DNA from: an uncultured Alphaproteobacteria bacterium
GTDB lineage: Bacteria > Pseudomonadota > Alphaproteobacteria > HIMB59
Length of the DNA stretch: 39,915 bases
NCBI GenBank assembly: GCA_902515765.1
Contig: CABXVZ010000009.1
Location: 1-39,915 of the forward strand
Reading direction: 5' to 3'
Shown: one piece after another, positions 15,516 through 22,719 of the stretch
Layout of the letters: each line of letters opens with the position of its first letter
Numbering within the stretch: the first letter of the stretch is position 1
The notes under the pieces: model-generated
The model's database searches: none
Told to the model about the DNA's origin: nothing
Seen by the model: only the letters and a program-made list of their open reading frames with translations
Program-made: the position numbers and the translations under genes

Positions 15516-16024
15516 ATAAGATCTATATCTTTCGAGAAAAGATCTACCTCTTTCCAATCTGTAAAATCATAACTTTTAGAAGTATCAGTGGGTCCCTTAG
15601 TAATCCACATAATCAATTTGATAATATTTTTATCTATAAATCCATAATTGGGGAAATCTATTTTTCCAGCAAAAACACCAAGTTTGTCAGGTAACCATTC
15701 AGTCTTTTTTAAAAATTTTTTTATGTAAGGATTTGTAGAAGGCTTATTTTTTTCTATTTTTCTAGCAGTTACATTTACTGAGAAAAAGGTAGTTCTTTTA
15801 CTTTCAAGTAGTGATTTATTGTTTTTTATAAATTTATATAAATTTTTACTGTGATCTCCATATCTCACTGATGCTCCTATAATTATATGATCAAAATTTT
15901 TTAAATCTCCAATTTTGATATCAGATATGCTTTCCATAGGTGAGTGACTAAAGTTATTTTGTAACCTCTGGCATATTTTTAAGGTTTGCCCATCTACGGA
16001 AGAGTAAATAATAAACTTTTTCAT
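15512..16024 (-). CDS. hemG: HemG-type protoporphyrinogen IX dehydrogenase (flavodoxin-like)
   Basis: A 170-residue flavodoxin-fold protein. The FMN phosphate loop is YSSVDGQTLKIC (7-18); GASVRYGDHSKNLYKFI and the long-loop segment NVTARKIEKNKPSTNPYIKK are diagnostic for HemG and set it apart from ordinary flavodoxins. LPDKLGVFAGKIDFPNYGF, IKLIMWITKGPTDTSKSYDF and TDWKEVD complete the match. It should oxidise protoporphyrinogen IX to protoporphyrin IX at the membrane, passing electrons to quinones. The gene faces hemF and overlaps it by 4 nt, so its place beside hemF and hemH makes biochemical sense. HemG is mostly a gammaproteobacterial form; most alphaproteobacteria use HemJ, so acquisition by transfer is plausible. 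Confidence 0.9.
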   Translation of the reverse strand: MKKFIIYSSVDGQTLKICQRLQNNFSHSPMESISDIKIGDLKNFDHIIIGASVRYGDHSKNLYKFIKNNKSLLESKRTTFFSVNVTARKIEKNKPSTNPYIKKFLKKTEWLPDKLGVFAGKIDFPNYGFIDKNIIKLIMWITKGPTDTSKSYDFTDWKEVDLFSKDIDLI

Positions 16025-16081
16025 TAAGTTTTATTACATAAGTTATTTGAATAGAGCAATTATTTAGTGTATGAAAAAGTT

Positions 16082-16474
16082 ATGCCAACAGAATTTAAAT
16101 TTTTAGGTAATAATATGGAGAAAATTTCATCTTATTATGGTGCTTTCTTAATTATTTGGGGGTTCGCAGTCAGTTCCTTAAGTAACAGTGAGTCTCTGAC
16201 TTCACTAATACCTACTTTTCTTGGTATCTTAATCTTAGTATTTGCTTTATTTGCTTTATTTATTCCATCCAAAAAAAAACTTTTTATGCATATAGTAGTA
16301 ATGTTTGGACTAATTACTTTTATTGGTGGTTTAGATCTTTTTAGAAATTATAACAGTTTATTCAATAATTTTTGGGGTGATTTATCTAAACTTATGATGT
16401 TGACCACAGGCTTATTTTTTACATATCTTTGTATAAAATCTTTTATACACGCAAGAAAACAAAACAGTAAATAG
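16082..16474 (+). CDS. Small four-helix membrane protein of unknown function
   Basis: About 130 residues, dominated by four hydrophobic segments: YYGAFLIIWGFAVSSL, LIPTFLGILILVFALFALFI, LFMHIVVMFGLITFIGGL and LMMLTTGLFFTYLCIKSFI. The short loops and basic C-terminus (HARKQNSK) suggest an inner-membrane protein with a cytoplasmic tail. I do not recognise a named family with certainty. The start is uncertain: ATG 16082 is used here; GTG 16067 would add five residues, and ATG 16115 has the better spaced purine-rich upstream (TTAGGTAATAAT). It diverges from hemG and is followed by a weak terminator. Confidence 0.65.
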   Translation: MPTEFKFLGNNMEKISSYYGAFLIIWGFAVSSLSNSESLTSLIPTFLGILILVFALFALFIPSKKKLFMHIVVMFGLITFIGGLDLFRNYNSLFNNFWGDLSKLMMLTTGLFFTYLCIKSFIHARKQNSK

Positions 16475-16493
16475 GTAAAAATTTCTTAAATAC

Positions 16494-16523
16494 ATCTCTT
16501 TAAAAGAGAGATATATCTTTTTT
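16494..16523 (+). terminator. Weak rho-independent terminator
   Basis: An 8-bp stem (ATCTCTTT at 16494-16501 with AAGAGAGAT ending at 16512, one G-T wobble, three-base loop) is followed by ATAT and six T residues. It falls just behind the four-helix membrane protein gene and before the MATE gene at 16529, so it may partly separate the two units. The stem is A/T-rich and probably leaky. Confidence 0.45.
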
Positions 16524-16528
16524 AAATT

Positions 16529-17884
16529 ATGGATCTCACACAAGGGAATATAAAAAAACAACTTATAAATATGGCAATTCCAGCTGGAACAGGCCTATTT
16601 TTCTACACTCTATATAATATCGTTGATACTTTTTATGCTGGCCTAATTAGTACAGAAGCAGTTGCAGGGTTAGCTATCTCTTATCCATTATATTTCATTT
16701 TATTAGCTTTTGCTGTGGGATTTGGGCAAGGCGCAACAGCACTTATTTCCATCTATATTGGTAAAAAAAAAGAAGATGAGGCAATTAAAATTCATACTCA
16801 AGCATTAATCATCGCTTTATTTATATCTTTGCTTGTAGGTTTCATAACTTTTGTAACAGCCAAATCAGTTTTTATTTTTTTTGGAGCAGATGGGATTTTT
16901 TTAGAAAATGGTCTCAAATATTTTCAAATTCTATCTATTGGAGCTCCTATTTTTATAGTTTCATTTGTGATTAACTCTCTTTTATACGCTCAAGGAGATA
17001 CAAGAAAAAATAGAAATGCTCTCATTATAAGTTTTTTTATTAATTTAATATTTAGTCCTTTTCTTTCTTTGGGCTTAGGTCCTTTTCCTGCTTTAGGAAC
17101 TTTAGGAATAGGCTTAGCTACTGTTATTTCTCAACTTTTTCATTTTTTTTATTTAGGATATTTTGCTTATAAAAGTCCTTTATTTAGGAAGTTCAAACTT
17201 AGCCATCTAAACTTAGAACTTGAGATAATTTTAAAAATTTTGAAGCAATCTTTACCCTCTTGTATGAATATGTTGCTAATTGCAATCGGTTATTTTATTA
17301 CTCAAAAATTTGTAACAAGTTATGGAGCCAGTGCTAGTGCGGCTTATGGCATAGCCTTAAGAATAGAACAAATTATTTTATTACCAGCTATAGGTTTTAG
17401 CAGTGCTTTATTAAGTATGGTAGGGCAAAATTATGGAGCTAAGAATTTTGATAGAATTTATAGGGCTTTTATAATTTCCCTTCGAATTTCCATTTATATG
17501 ATGATTTTTGGAGCCTGTATTCTTTTTTTTGCCGGGGAAACTATCGCTCTACTTTTTTCTAGAGACAAAAATGTGATTATGATTGCTGGTAATTATTTAT
17601 TCATGGCAGCTTTTTTATGTTTTATTTATCAAATCATAGATCGTAGCGACTCTGTTTTATCAGGTATGAGAAAACCTATAGTAAATGTTATTTATACTTT
17701 TATTCGTTTAGTTATGCTCCCTCCATTTGTGATTTATCTTTTTTCAGAAAATTTAAAATATGGGCTTAATGGAATTTGGTGGGCAATATTTACCACTAAT
17801 GCACTTGGTTCAGTCTTGATTTATATCAGTATGAGGTACCTATATAAGAAAGAATATAACAAGAATTTAATTAAAATTACTTAA
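16529..17884 (+). CDS. MATE family efflux transporter
   Basis: A 451-residue inner-membrane antiporter with twelve expected hydrophobic segments in two related halves. The start MDLTQGNIKKQLINMAIPAG, followed by YNIVDTFYAGLISTEAVAGLAIS (about 28-50), is typical of the family (VD..F.G..), as is the second-half repeat SYGASASAAYGIALRIEQIILLPAIGFSSALLSMVGQNYGA. MATE proteins export organic cations, drugs or metabolites, powered by Na+ or H+; the substrate cannot be told. No Shine-Dalgarno is evident upstream. It ends in an 8-nt overlap with the convergent DUF2721 gene. Confidence 0.9.
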   Translation: MDLTQGNIKKQLINMAIPAGTGLFFYTLYNIVDTFYAGLISTEAVAGLAISYPLYFILLAFAVGFGQGATALISIYIGKKKEDEAIKIHTQALIIALFISLLVGFITFVTAKSVFIFFGADGIFLENGLKYFQILSIGAPIFIVSFVINSLLYAQGDTRKNRNALIISFFINLIFSPFLSLGLGPFPALGTLGIGLATVISQLFHFFYLGYFAYKSPLFRKFKLSHLNLELEIILKILKQSLPSCMNMLLIAIGYFITQKFVTSYGASASAAYGIALRIEQIILLPAIGFSSALLSMVGQNYGAKNFDRIYRAFIISLRISIYMMIFGACILFFAGETIALLFSRDKNVIMIAGNYLFMAAFLCFIYQIIDRSDSVLSGMRKPIVNVIYTFIRLVMLPPFVIYLFSENLKYGLNGIWWAIFTTNALGSVLIYISMRYLYKKEYNKNLIKIT

Positions 17885-18290
17885 AATCTTTGAGGTCTTC
17901 TAAATGCTTACTAAGAGCTTTAGTTGAAAGTTGGATTTCATAGATAAAAAGTATTATAGCAATGGAAAAAATTAAAACACTTAATCCAAACAAATTTAGA
18001 GCTAAAACTTCTATATTTATATAATTAGTAAAAATAGTGAGTAGATTAAATAAGAAACTTATACCAGACAAAGTTTGGACTGATCTCACCAATGTGAGAC
18101 GACGAGTTAATATTTTTATTTGATCAAAATAATGGTCAATCACTATTTCTGATGATTTGGTTGTTATTAATTTATCGTGTATTTTTCTAATTAAAGTAGC
18201 TAAGGATGTATACCTATTGCCAAAAGATATCATCATTAGGGGTATAGCAGGAAACAGCAGTGCTGGATAAAGTGTTGAGAAATTATTCAT
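17877..18290 (-). CDS. DUF2721 domain membrane protein
   Basis: A 137-residue protein with the DUF2721 layout: N-terminal hydrophobic TLYPALLFPAIPLMMISFGNRYTSL, a middle amphipathic stretch (DQIKILTRRLTLVRSVQTL), then two transmembrane segments and the C-terminal IYEIQLSTKALSKHLEDL, which matches the family's E..LS..AL..HL.D. The function is unknown. It is an integral inner-membrane protein. The ATG lies 9 nt downstream, on the minus strand, of a long inverted repeat whose base could hide its translation start region. It overlaps the MATE gene by 8 nt. Confidence 0.75.
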   Translation of the reverse strand: MNNFSTLYPALLFPAIPLMMISFGNRYTSLATLIRKIHDKLITTKSSEIVIDHYFDQIKILTRRLTLVRSVQTLSGISFLFNLLTIFTNYINIEVLALNLFGLSVLIFSIAIILFIYEIQLSTKALSKHLEDLKDFK

Positions 18291-18298
18291 TAAAATTT

Positions 18299-18392
18299 TT
18301 AAGAAGAGTGGTTAGTTACGAAACTTAGGAGGGTTTAGCTGAGAAATTCTAACTAGGAAGATAGAAATATTCTTAAAAACCACTCTTCTTAG
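18299..18392. repeat. Long inverted repeat, possible structured RNA or regulator of DUF2721
   Basis: AAGAAGAGTGGTT (18301-18313) pairs perfectly with AACCACTCTTCTT (18378-18390). The outer T18300-A18391 and T18299-G18392 pairs can extend the stem to 15, enclosing 64 nt with its own short inverted parts (GTTAG at 18311-18315 with CTAAC at 18349-18353). The element sits in a 197-nt gene-free gap between lysE and DUF2721. It may be a free-standing small RNA or, on the minus strand, a 5'-leader structure ending 9 nt before the DUF2721 ATG. I do not match it to a known riboswitch family. The rest of the gap up to 18487 shows no feature. Confidence 0.45.
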
Positions 18393-18487
18393 TTAAACTA
18401 AACTACATAAAAGATGAATAAAAAGAATTGCTATGTTCGCACAATCAATATGCATATTTTAGATATCAAAATTTAAGGTTAATTTAA

Positions 18488-19108
18488 TTAATAGATGATT
18501 TTAAAAATTTTATTATAAGAAATAAATATTACTAGAAGAGTCAAATAAGAAACAATAATTATATTAACTATGTTCCAAATTTTTTTATTTAAAAAATATA
18601 TTCTTAAAAAATAAGCACCATAACCAATGAAATAAAAGAAAAGAAATGATGCAAAACTAGCCCCTAATCCAAAATATATCTTTTGTTCAAGCTGATTATA
18701 AGATTTCGATAAATTTCCTAAGATAAAGACAGTATCAGAATAAACATGTGGATTTAAGAACGTAAAACCTAGAGTTAAAGAAATTATTGTTGTTTTAGAA
18801 ATTTGATTATTATTTAAAATCTCTAGTGGTACTTTGAATGTTTTGAGTTTACCCCAAATAAAATACATCAAAAATATTATTAATAAGATATTTAAGATAA
18901 GGGTTAAACTATCTGTTAGATAACTCTGCACTGAGTAAAAAATAAAAATACCTAAAAAAATTAAAATAAAATCACTTATGGCACATATAGTAGTAACTAA
19001 GAAAATATGATTTTTTTTTATTCCCTGTTCAATTACAAAGAGATTTTGTGCACCAATAGCTAAAATAAAGCTTAAACCTGTTGTAAAACCGAAAATAAAT
19101 TCATTCAT
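18488..19108 (-). CDS. LysE/ArgO-type amino-acid exporter
   Basis: A 206-residue membrane protein with six hydrophobic segments. The N-terminal block LSFILAIGAQNLFVIEQGIKKNH (about 13-35) and the middle LTLGFTFLNPHVYSDTVFILG (about 111-131) are the two signature regions of the LysE/ArgO group, distinct from the RhtB-type exporters elsewhere in the window. These carriers export basic amino acids such as lysine or arginine. Exact substrate is not readable. Its start is 131 nt from the TAXI-like gene start on the same strand; the upstream gap contains only a very short plus-strand frame. Confidence 0.85.
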   Translation of the reverse strand: MNEFIFGFTTGLSFILAIGAQNLFVIEQGIKKNHIFLVTTICAISDFILIFLGIFIFYSVQSYLTDSLTLILNILLIIFLMYFIWGKLKTFKVPLEILNNNQISKTTIISLTLGFTFLNPHVYSDTVFILGNLSKSYNQLEQKIYFGLGASFASFLFFYFIGYGAYFLRIYFLNKKIWNIVNIIIVSYLTLLVIFISYNKIFKIIY

Positions 19109-19166
19109 GACAATTTTGCACAGTTTATATTCTTTACACCTAAAATCTATTTAGTAAATTCTCAAT

Positions 19167-19256
19167 GTGAAAGTTTTTATTGGAGCAATTTTTTTTGTAA
19201 CATTATTCGTATATGTAGTTACTGAAGGATTTACAAAAATTACTCTACCTCTATAA
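19167..19256 (+). CDS. Possible 29-residue membrane peptide (tentative)
   Basis: A GTG-initiated frame of 29 residues, VKVFIGAIFFVTLFVYVVTE and a short tail ending in ITLPL, forms a single hydrophobic helix. It sits in the gap between lysE and the TAXI-like gene and overlaps the last 17 nt of the latter on the opposite strand. No convincing ribosome binding site precedes it. Small one-helix proteins are often missed in annotation, but chance frames of this size are common in A/T-rich DNA, so support is weak. Confidence 0.25.
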   Translation: MKVFIGAIFFVTLFVYVVTEGFTKITLPL

Positions 19257-19821
19257 ATCTTTTCTTTTTTTCTCTTTTCCACTCATCACTGAAACGCAAC
19301 GTGCCCATGTGCATAGGTATTCCCTTTTTAACAATAAGATTATCTTCTGTAAAATTTATAAAAGACGAGTGAAGATATTTAAATTCTAGTAAATGGTTAA
19401 GAATTCCATAATTTATTTCTTTGATAATTTCACTATCGACGTTTTGATTAGTAATAAATACATAGTTTTTATCAGCCGGAAAATATAAAACAGATCTAAT
19501 AGCCAAATTTGAAGGCCTATTAAATAAATCATCTTTTTTTACTACGGCATATTGAAATTGATTTTGTTCAATTTTTTTAATGATTTCATCGACACTTTCA
19601 TCAAAATGGATTTGGCAATCTAATGTATTTGAACCACCAAAACTATGAGAAATTCTAAGCTCTCTATCTAAAACCTTACAAATACTTTTAGATAATACAT
19701 ACTCCATATCAAGGGGTGATTTCACCATTATTGTTAAAGAAATATCCTGAGTAAGAGCTAGTAAAGAATTAAACTTCAAAATTATTATCAATATTATTGA
19801 TAGAAACAATTTTAAATACAT
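19240..19821 (-). CDS. Short TAXI-like periplasmic solute-binding protein
   Basis: A 193-residue exported protein: a hydrophobic signal (MYLKLFLSIILIIILKFNSLLA) is followed by ISLTIMVKSP, a helix with KSICKVLDREL, a GGS turn, then ESVDEIIKKIEQNQFQYAVVKKDDLF. That order resembles TAXI-type TRAP solute receptors (strand, helix, glycine turn, NL..L..GE.DLGIVQ.D). The C-terminal GIPMHMGTLRFSDEWKREK echoes the TAXI ending PLHPGAxRYY. A normal TAXI protein has about 320 residues, so the middle lobe is largely missing here. No TRAP permease gene is nearby. It may be a sensor or orphan binding protein; the family call is tentative. Confidence 0.5.
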   Translation of the reverse strand: MYLKLFLSIILIIILKFNSLLALTQDISLTIMVKSPLDMEYVLSKSICKVLDRELRISHSFGGSNTLDCQIHFDESVDEIIKKIEQNQFQYAVVKKDDLFNRPSNLAIRSVLYFPADKNYVFITNQNVDSEIIKEINYGILNHLLEFKYLHSSFINFTEDNLIVKKGIPMHMGTLRFSDEWKREKKKRFIEVE

Positions 19822-19870
19822 AGATTACTTTTAACATAAAACATTCTAAATTAAGCCTTTATTTTAATTT

Positions 19871-20584
19871 ATGCTTAATTTTTCAGTCATAGCTATAATT
19901 GCAAGTTTTGCTTATGCCTTAGAGAGTATTTTTGGTTTTGGTGGAACAATTATATTTTTAGGAATTAGTGGTCTACTTTACGATTTTAATTCACTACTCA
20001 AACTGGCAATGTTTGTTGCCATTTCATCAGGTCTGGCTGTCTTAATCCAATCTTACAAACATGTCTCTTGGAAACATCTCATTCAGATATTAATTTATAC
20101 AATCCCAGGGGCATTGTTGGGAACCTATTTAATAACATACCTCGACTCGAACTTGCTCATTAAATTATTTGCGATAATTCTCATAATCTATGGGTGTTTT
20201 AACCTTTTTTTTCCAGATCGTGAGATACCCAGTTATTTAAAGAAAAGCCTTGTAGTATTAGGTGGTGTAATTCAAGGAATTTATACTATTGGAGGTCCTT
20301 TTGTATTAATGGGCTATAAAGATCATTTTTCTTCTAAGCAAGAGCTTCGCGCCACAATGGCTGGATATTTTTTCTTAATCAATTTAGGAAGAGCTATTTT
20401 TCTAATAACCCTTGGTGAAAGCTACATAGAGATTATACAAACATACTATCCGGTAGCTATTTTAGTCATGATTAGTGTTTGGCTTGGATACCTTGTCCAT
20501 AAAAGAATACCTGAGTTCTTATTCAAAAAATTAATTATTTTTGCTATTACTTTGATTGGTGTATTAATTCTATTAACCAAATGA
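19871..20584 (+). CDS. TSUP family (TauE/SafE) membrane transporter
   Basis: A 237-residue inner-membrane protein with about seven to eight hydrophobic segments. The N-terminal half has ALESIFGFGGTIIFLGISGLL (about 16-36), the second half the repeat LVVLGGVIQGIYTIGGPFVLM (about 127-147); both are the G-x-GG or GG signature of TSUP carriers. These transport organic sulfonates, sulfite, acetate-like anions and related compounds, usually as exporters. It is coupled to the next gene by a 4-nt ATGA overlap, so the DUF3445 protein is likely to act on, or produce, its substrate or to share its regulation. The TSUP call is firm, substrate unknown. Confidence 0.85.
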   Translation: MLNFSVIAIIASFAYALESIFGFGGTIIFLGISGLLYDFNSLLKLAMFVAISSGLAVLIQSYKHVSWKHLIQILIYTIPGALLGTYLITYLDSNLLIKLFAIILIIYGCFNLFFPDREIPSYLKKSLVVLGGVIQGIYTIGGPFVLMGYKDHFSSKQELRATMAGYFFLINLGRAIFLITLGESYIEIIQTYYPVAILVMISVWLGYLVHKRIPEFLFKKLIIFAITLIGVLILLTK

Positions 20585-21288
20585 TTGATTGGAAGTCTTA
20601 TGGACCTATATATACAGTTGCCCCGGGGATAAAAAAGATTGAAGAACTTCCCATTATAGAATTTGATGATCAAGAAGAGAGATATTTAAGACTTAAAAAA
20701 AAAGCTAAAGAAAATATTTTTTTTGATAAGCTTTTTTCGCTTGAGCATGATGAAGCTATTTGTAAAAAATTTAATTCTATATTAACAAATGAATATCCAA
20801 ATAAGGATTTCAGCTTCAATAATTTTCAAGAACTAGGATTTTGCCTTCAAGAGGATTTAGCCGTTTTTCATAGAAGTAATAAATTAATTGCTCTTCATGT
20901 ATCTTTTCCCTCAGTTTGGGTACCAAAAGAAAAAATAGGTCTAACATTTAGTGCTGTTCATCAACCTGTCCCAGGAATGGAGGCTTTTTTAAAAAATGAG
21001 GAAAAATATGTTCAAATGATGGTAGACGCCACGTCTCCTATTATTCGATATGTATGGGGTGAGCATTTTGGTTATTTTTTATCTAAAGAAGAATCTTTGA
21101 GCCCACAAGAAAAGGTCATGCATACTGAGAGACAAACTTTTATAGGCATTCCTGATAGTGATATTGGAGTATTTCTAATCAAAAAAAAAGTAATTTTATA
21201 TAAGGATACAGACGAGGACTTCAAAAATTGGTATCAGAAGCAAGTAGACTCTATGTCAGATGCGCAAAAAAGTTATAAGATTAAATAA
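20581..21288 (+). CDS. DUF3445 family protein (heme-dependent oxidative N-demethylase alpha-subunit-like)
   Basis: A 235-residue protein matching PF11927 (HODM_asu-like). The segment FCLQEDLAVFHRSNKLIALHVSFPSVWVP (about 87-115) fits the QEDf.ll...g.l.a..v.fPs.W pattern, followed by KIGLTFSAVHQPVPGME and the C-terminal MHTERQTFIGIPDSDIGVF where relatives have RERQTL.RLP.tgavlF. The characterised relative is a heme protein that demethylates dimethylamine with O2, releasing formaldehyde. I do not see which residue would bind heme, and the beta and gamma subunit genes are not nearby, so this may be a stand-alone subtype. It overlaps the TSUP gene by 4 nt. Confidence 0.75.
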   Translation: MIDWKSYGPIYTVAPGIKKIEELPIIEFDDQEERYLRLKKKAKENIFFDKLFSLEHDEAICKKFNSILTNEYPNKDFSFNNFQELGFCLQEDLAVFHRSNKLIALHVSFPSVWVPKEKIGLTFSAVHQPVPGMEAFLKNEEKYVQMMVDATSPIIRYVWGEHFGYFLSKEESLSPQEKVMHTERQTFIGIPDSDIGVFLIKKKVILYKDTDEDFKNWYQKQVDSMSDAQKSYKIK

Positions 21289-21345
21289 TATATGAGTCGA
21301 TACTAGAGATCGAAAAAATTCCTGAAATGAATAATAATCAGAGTT

Positions 21346-21531
21346 TTATTTTTCCTGATTATCTTCTGGTGATGCGTTTGGGTTCGTTAGTCGCTCTAAC
21401 TCCGCTAACTCTTCTTCCTCACGTTTAGCCTCACGTTTAGCTTTTTTGGCCGCTAGTTTTTCCTGTTTTTTGCGTTCTTTTTCCATAGCTCGCTCACCTG
21501 CTTTGGATTTATAGTCAAAGTGTAGTCCCAT
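21346..21531 (-). CDS. Small Lys/Glu-rich protein, function unknown
   Basis: Sixty-one residues. The N-terminus MGLHFDYKSKAGERAMEKER looks conserved-type and non-random; the rest is a charged helix with repeats such as KKQEKLAAKKAKREAKREEE, ending in a short acidic, Asn/Pro-containing tail (NPNASPEDNQEK). It may be a nucleic-acid or ribosome-associated small protein, but I recognise no named family. The gene stands alone between convergent DUF3445 and the M19 dipeptidase gene. Codon use matches its neighbours, so I think it is real. Function unassigned. Confidence 0.55.
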   Translation of the reverse strand: MGLHFDYKSKAGERAMEKERKKQEKLAAKKAKREAKREEEELAELERLTNPNASPEDNQEK

Positions 21532-21598
21532 GACTTTATTATAACATAAAAAATTATAGACAAAAGTTTCCTCTCATCTTTTTTTTCAAAATTAATAT

Positions 21599-22675
21599 TT
21601 ATTTTAAAATATGCTTAATTATTTCAAGCCAATTTTGGTGATAAATTTTATGCATAAGATTATCGTTGAAACCTTGGTCGACTAGTAATTGGGTTAACTT
21701 TGACATTCCCAATACACTTCTTAAGTCCTTAGGCATCATAGCACCATCAAAATCAGATCCAAAACCAACATGATCTTCTCCTAAATAATCAATAAGATAC
21801 TTAAAATGATCAGCTATTAATTGGATATTAGTATCAGATAGCATTTTTCCATCTTTTCTTAAAAAAGCGGGAGCAAAATTTACCCCTACCATACCTTTTG
21901 TGTCTTTTATAGCATCAAGTTGTTGGTCTGTTAAATTTCTAGTATGAGGGCATATTGCATGCGCATTACTGTGGGTAGCTATCAAAGGGTGAATAGAGTT
22001 TTTAGCAACATCCCAAAATCCTTTTTCATTAAGGTGTGAGGTATCAACAATTATATTTAAATCATTACAATGTTTTATCAGCTCAATGCCAAGATCTGTT
22101 AAACCTCCACCAACATCAGGAGAGCTTGGGAAAGAAAAAGGAACGCCTTCTCCAAAAATCGTAGGTCTTGACCAAACAGGACCTATTGATCTAAGTCCTG
22201 TGCGGTAAAGAGCCTCAAGGTTATAAAAATTTTCATCAATACATTCTGCTCCCTCGATATGCATGATAACAGAAAGTGATCTTTCCTGAAAACTTTGCTC
22301 TAGTTCTTCTCCATTTGTGCAAATTTTAACCTCACCTTGAGAATATTTTTCAATTTGGGATAAAAGAGAGATTTTTCTCATCACTATGGGGAGTGCAATA
22401 TCACTTTCAATTAGCTCAGGTAAAGGAAGAGAGTATTGGTCTTTTTTCATATCATCATATTTAATAGGTTTATCACTATCTGTAATGGCCGCCTCTTGAG
22501 ATGGTACATATATTGCAAAGAAACCCCCTTTAAAATTAGCTTCTTTCATTCGAGGAAGGTCGAGCTGACCTTCATTATCTCCATTTAAGAAATCTTGATA
22601 AGCAAGAATATGATTTTTTAGATATAATCGAAAAAGCACATCGTTGTGACCATCAAAAGTATTATATTTTTCCAT
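21599..22675 (-). CDS. Membrane dipeptidase family (peptidase M19)
   Basis: A 358-residue amidohydrolase-fold metallopeptidase. It begins with the zinc motif DGHNDVLF (His10 and Asp12), continues with IMHIEGAECID (the bridging Glu), LGIELIKHCNDLNIIVDTSHLNEKGFWDV, ATHSNAHA (metal His) and HVGFGSDFDGA near the C-terminus. M19 enzymes hydrolyse dipeptides including those with D-amino acids. No signal peptide is seen, so it is cytosolic here. It diverges from a LysE-type exporter gene, with a start gap of about 45-60 nt, and such pairing could serve to dispose of released amino acids; that is inference. Confidence 0.88.
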   Translation of the reverse strand: MEKYNTFDGHNDVLFRLYLKNHILAYQDFLNGDNEGQLDLPRMKEANFKGGFFAIYVPSQEAAITDSDKPIKYDDMKKDQYSLPLPELIESDIALPIVMRKISLLSQIEKYSQGEVKICTNGEELEQSFQERSLSVIMHIEGAECIDENFYNLEALYRTGLRSIGPVWSRPTIFGEGVPFSFPSSPDVGGGLTDLGIELIKHCNDLNIIVDTSHLNEKGFWDVAKNSIHPLIATHSNAHAICPHTRNLTDQQLDAIKDTKGMVGVNFAPAFLRKDGKMLSDTNIQLIADHFKYLIDYLGEDHVGFGSDFDGAMMPKDLRSVLGMSKLTQLLVDQGFNDNLMHKIYHQNWLEIIKHILK

Positions 22676-22719
22676 TTGATCATCATCATAACATTTTGTT
22701 CTTGTGGAACTATAGTCAA

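Noticed and set aside
18335-18375. CTGAGA inside the 18.3-kb element, as in a TPP riboswitch
   Set aside because: The following bases lack the ACCTGATC and GGATAAT-type blocks of the TPP aptamer, and the downstream gene is not a thiamine gene.
21325-21365. Inverted repeat AATAATCAG / CTGATTATC as a terminator of the 61-residue gene
   Set aside because: One arm lies in the coding end (DNQ codons) and no T tract follows on the minus strand; probably chance.
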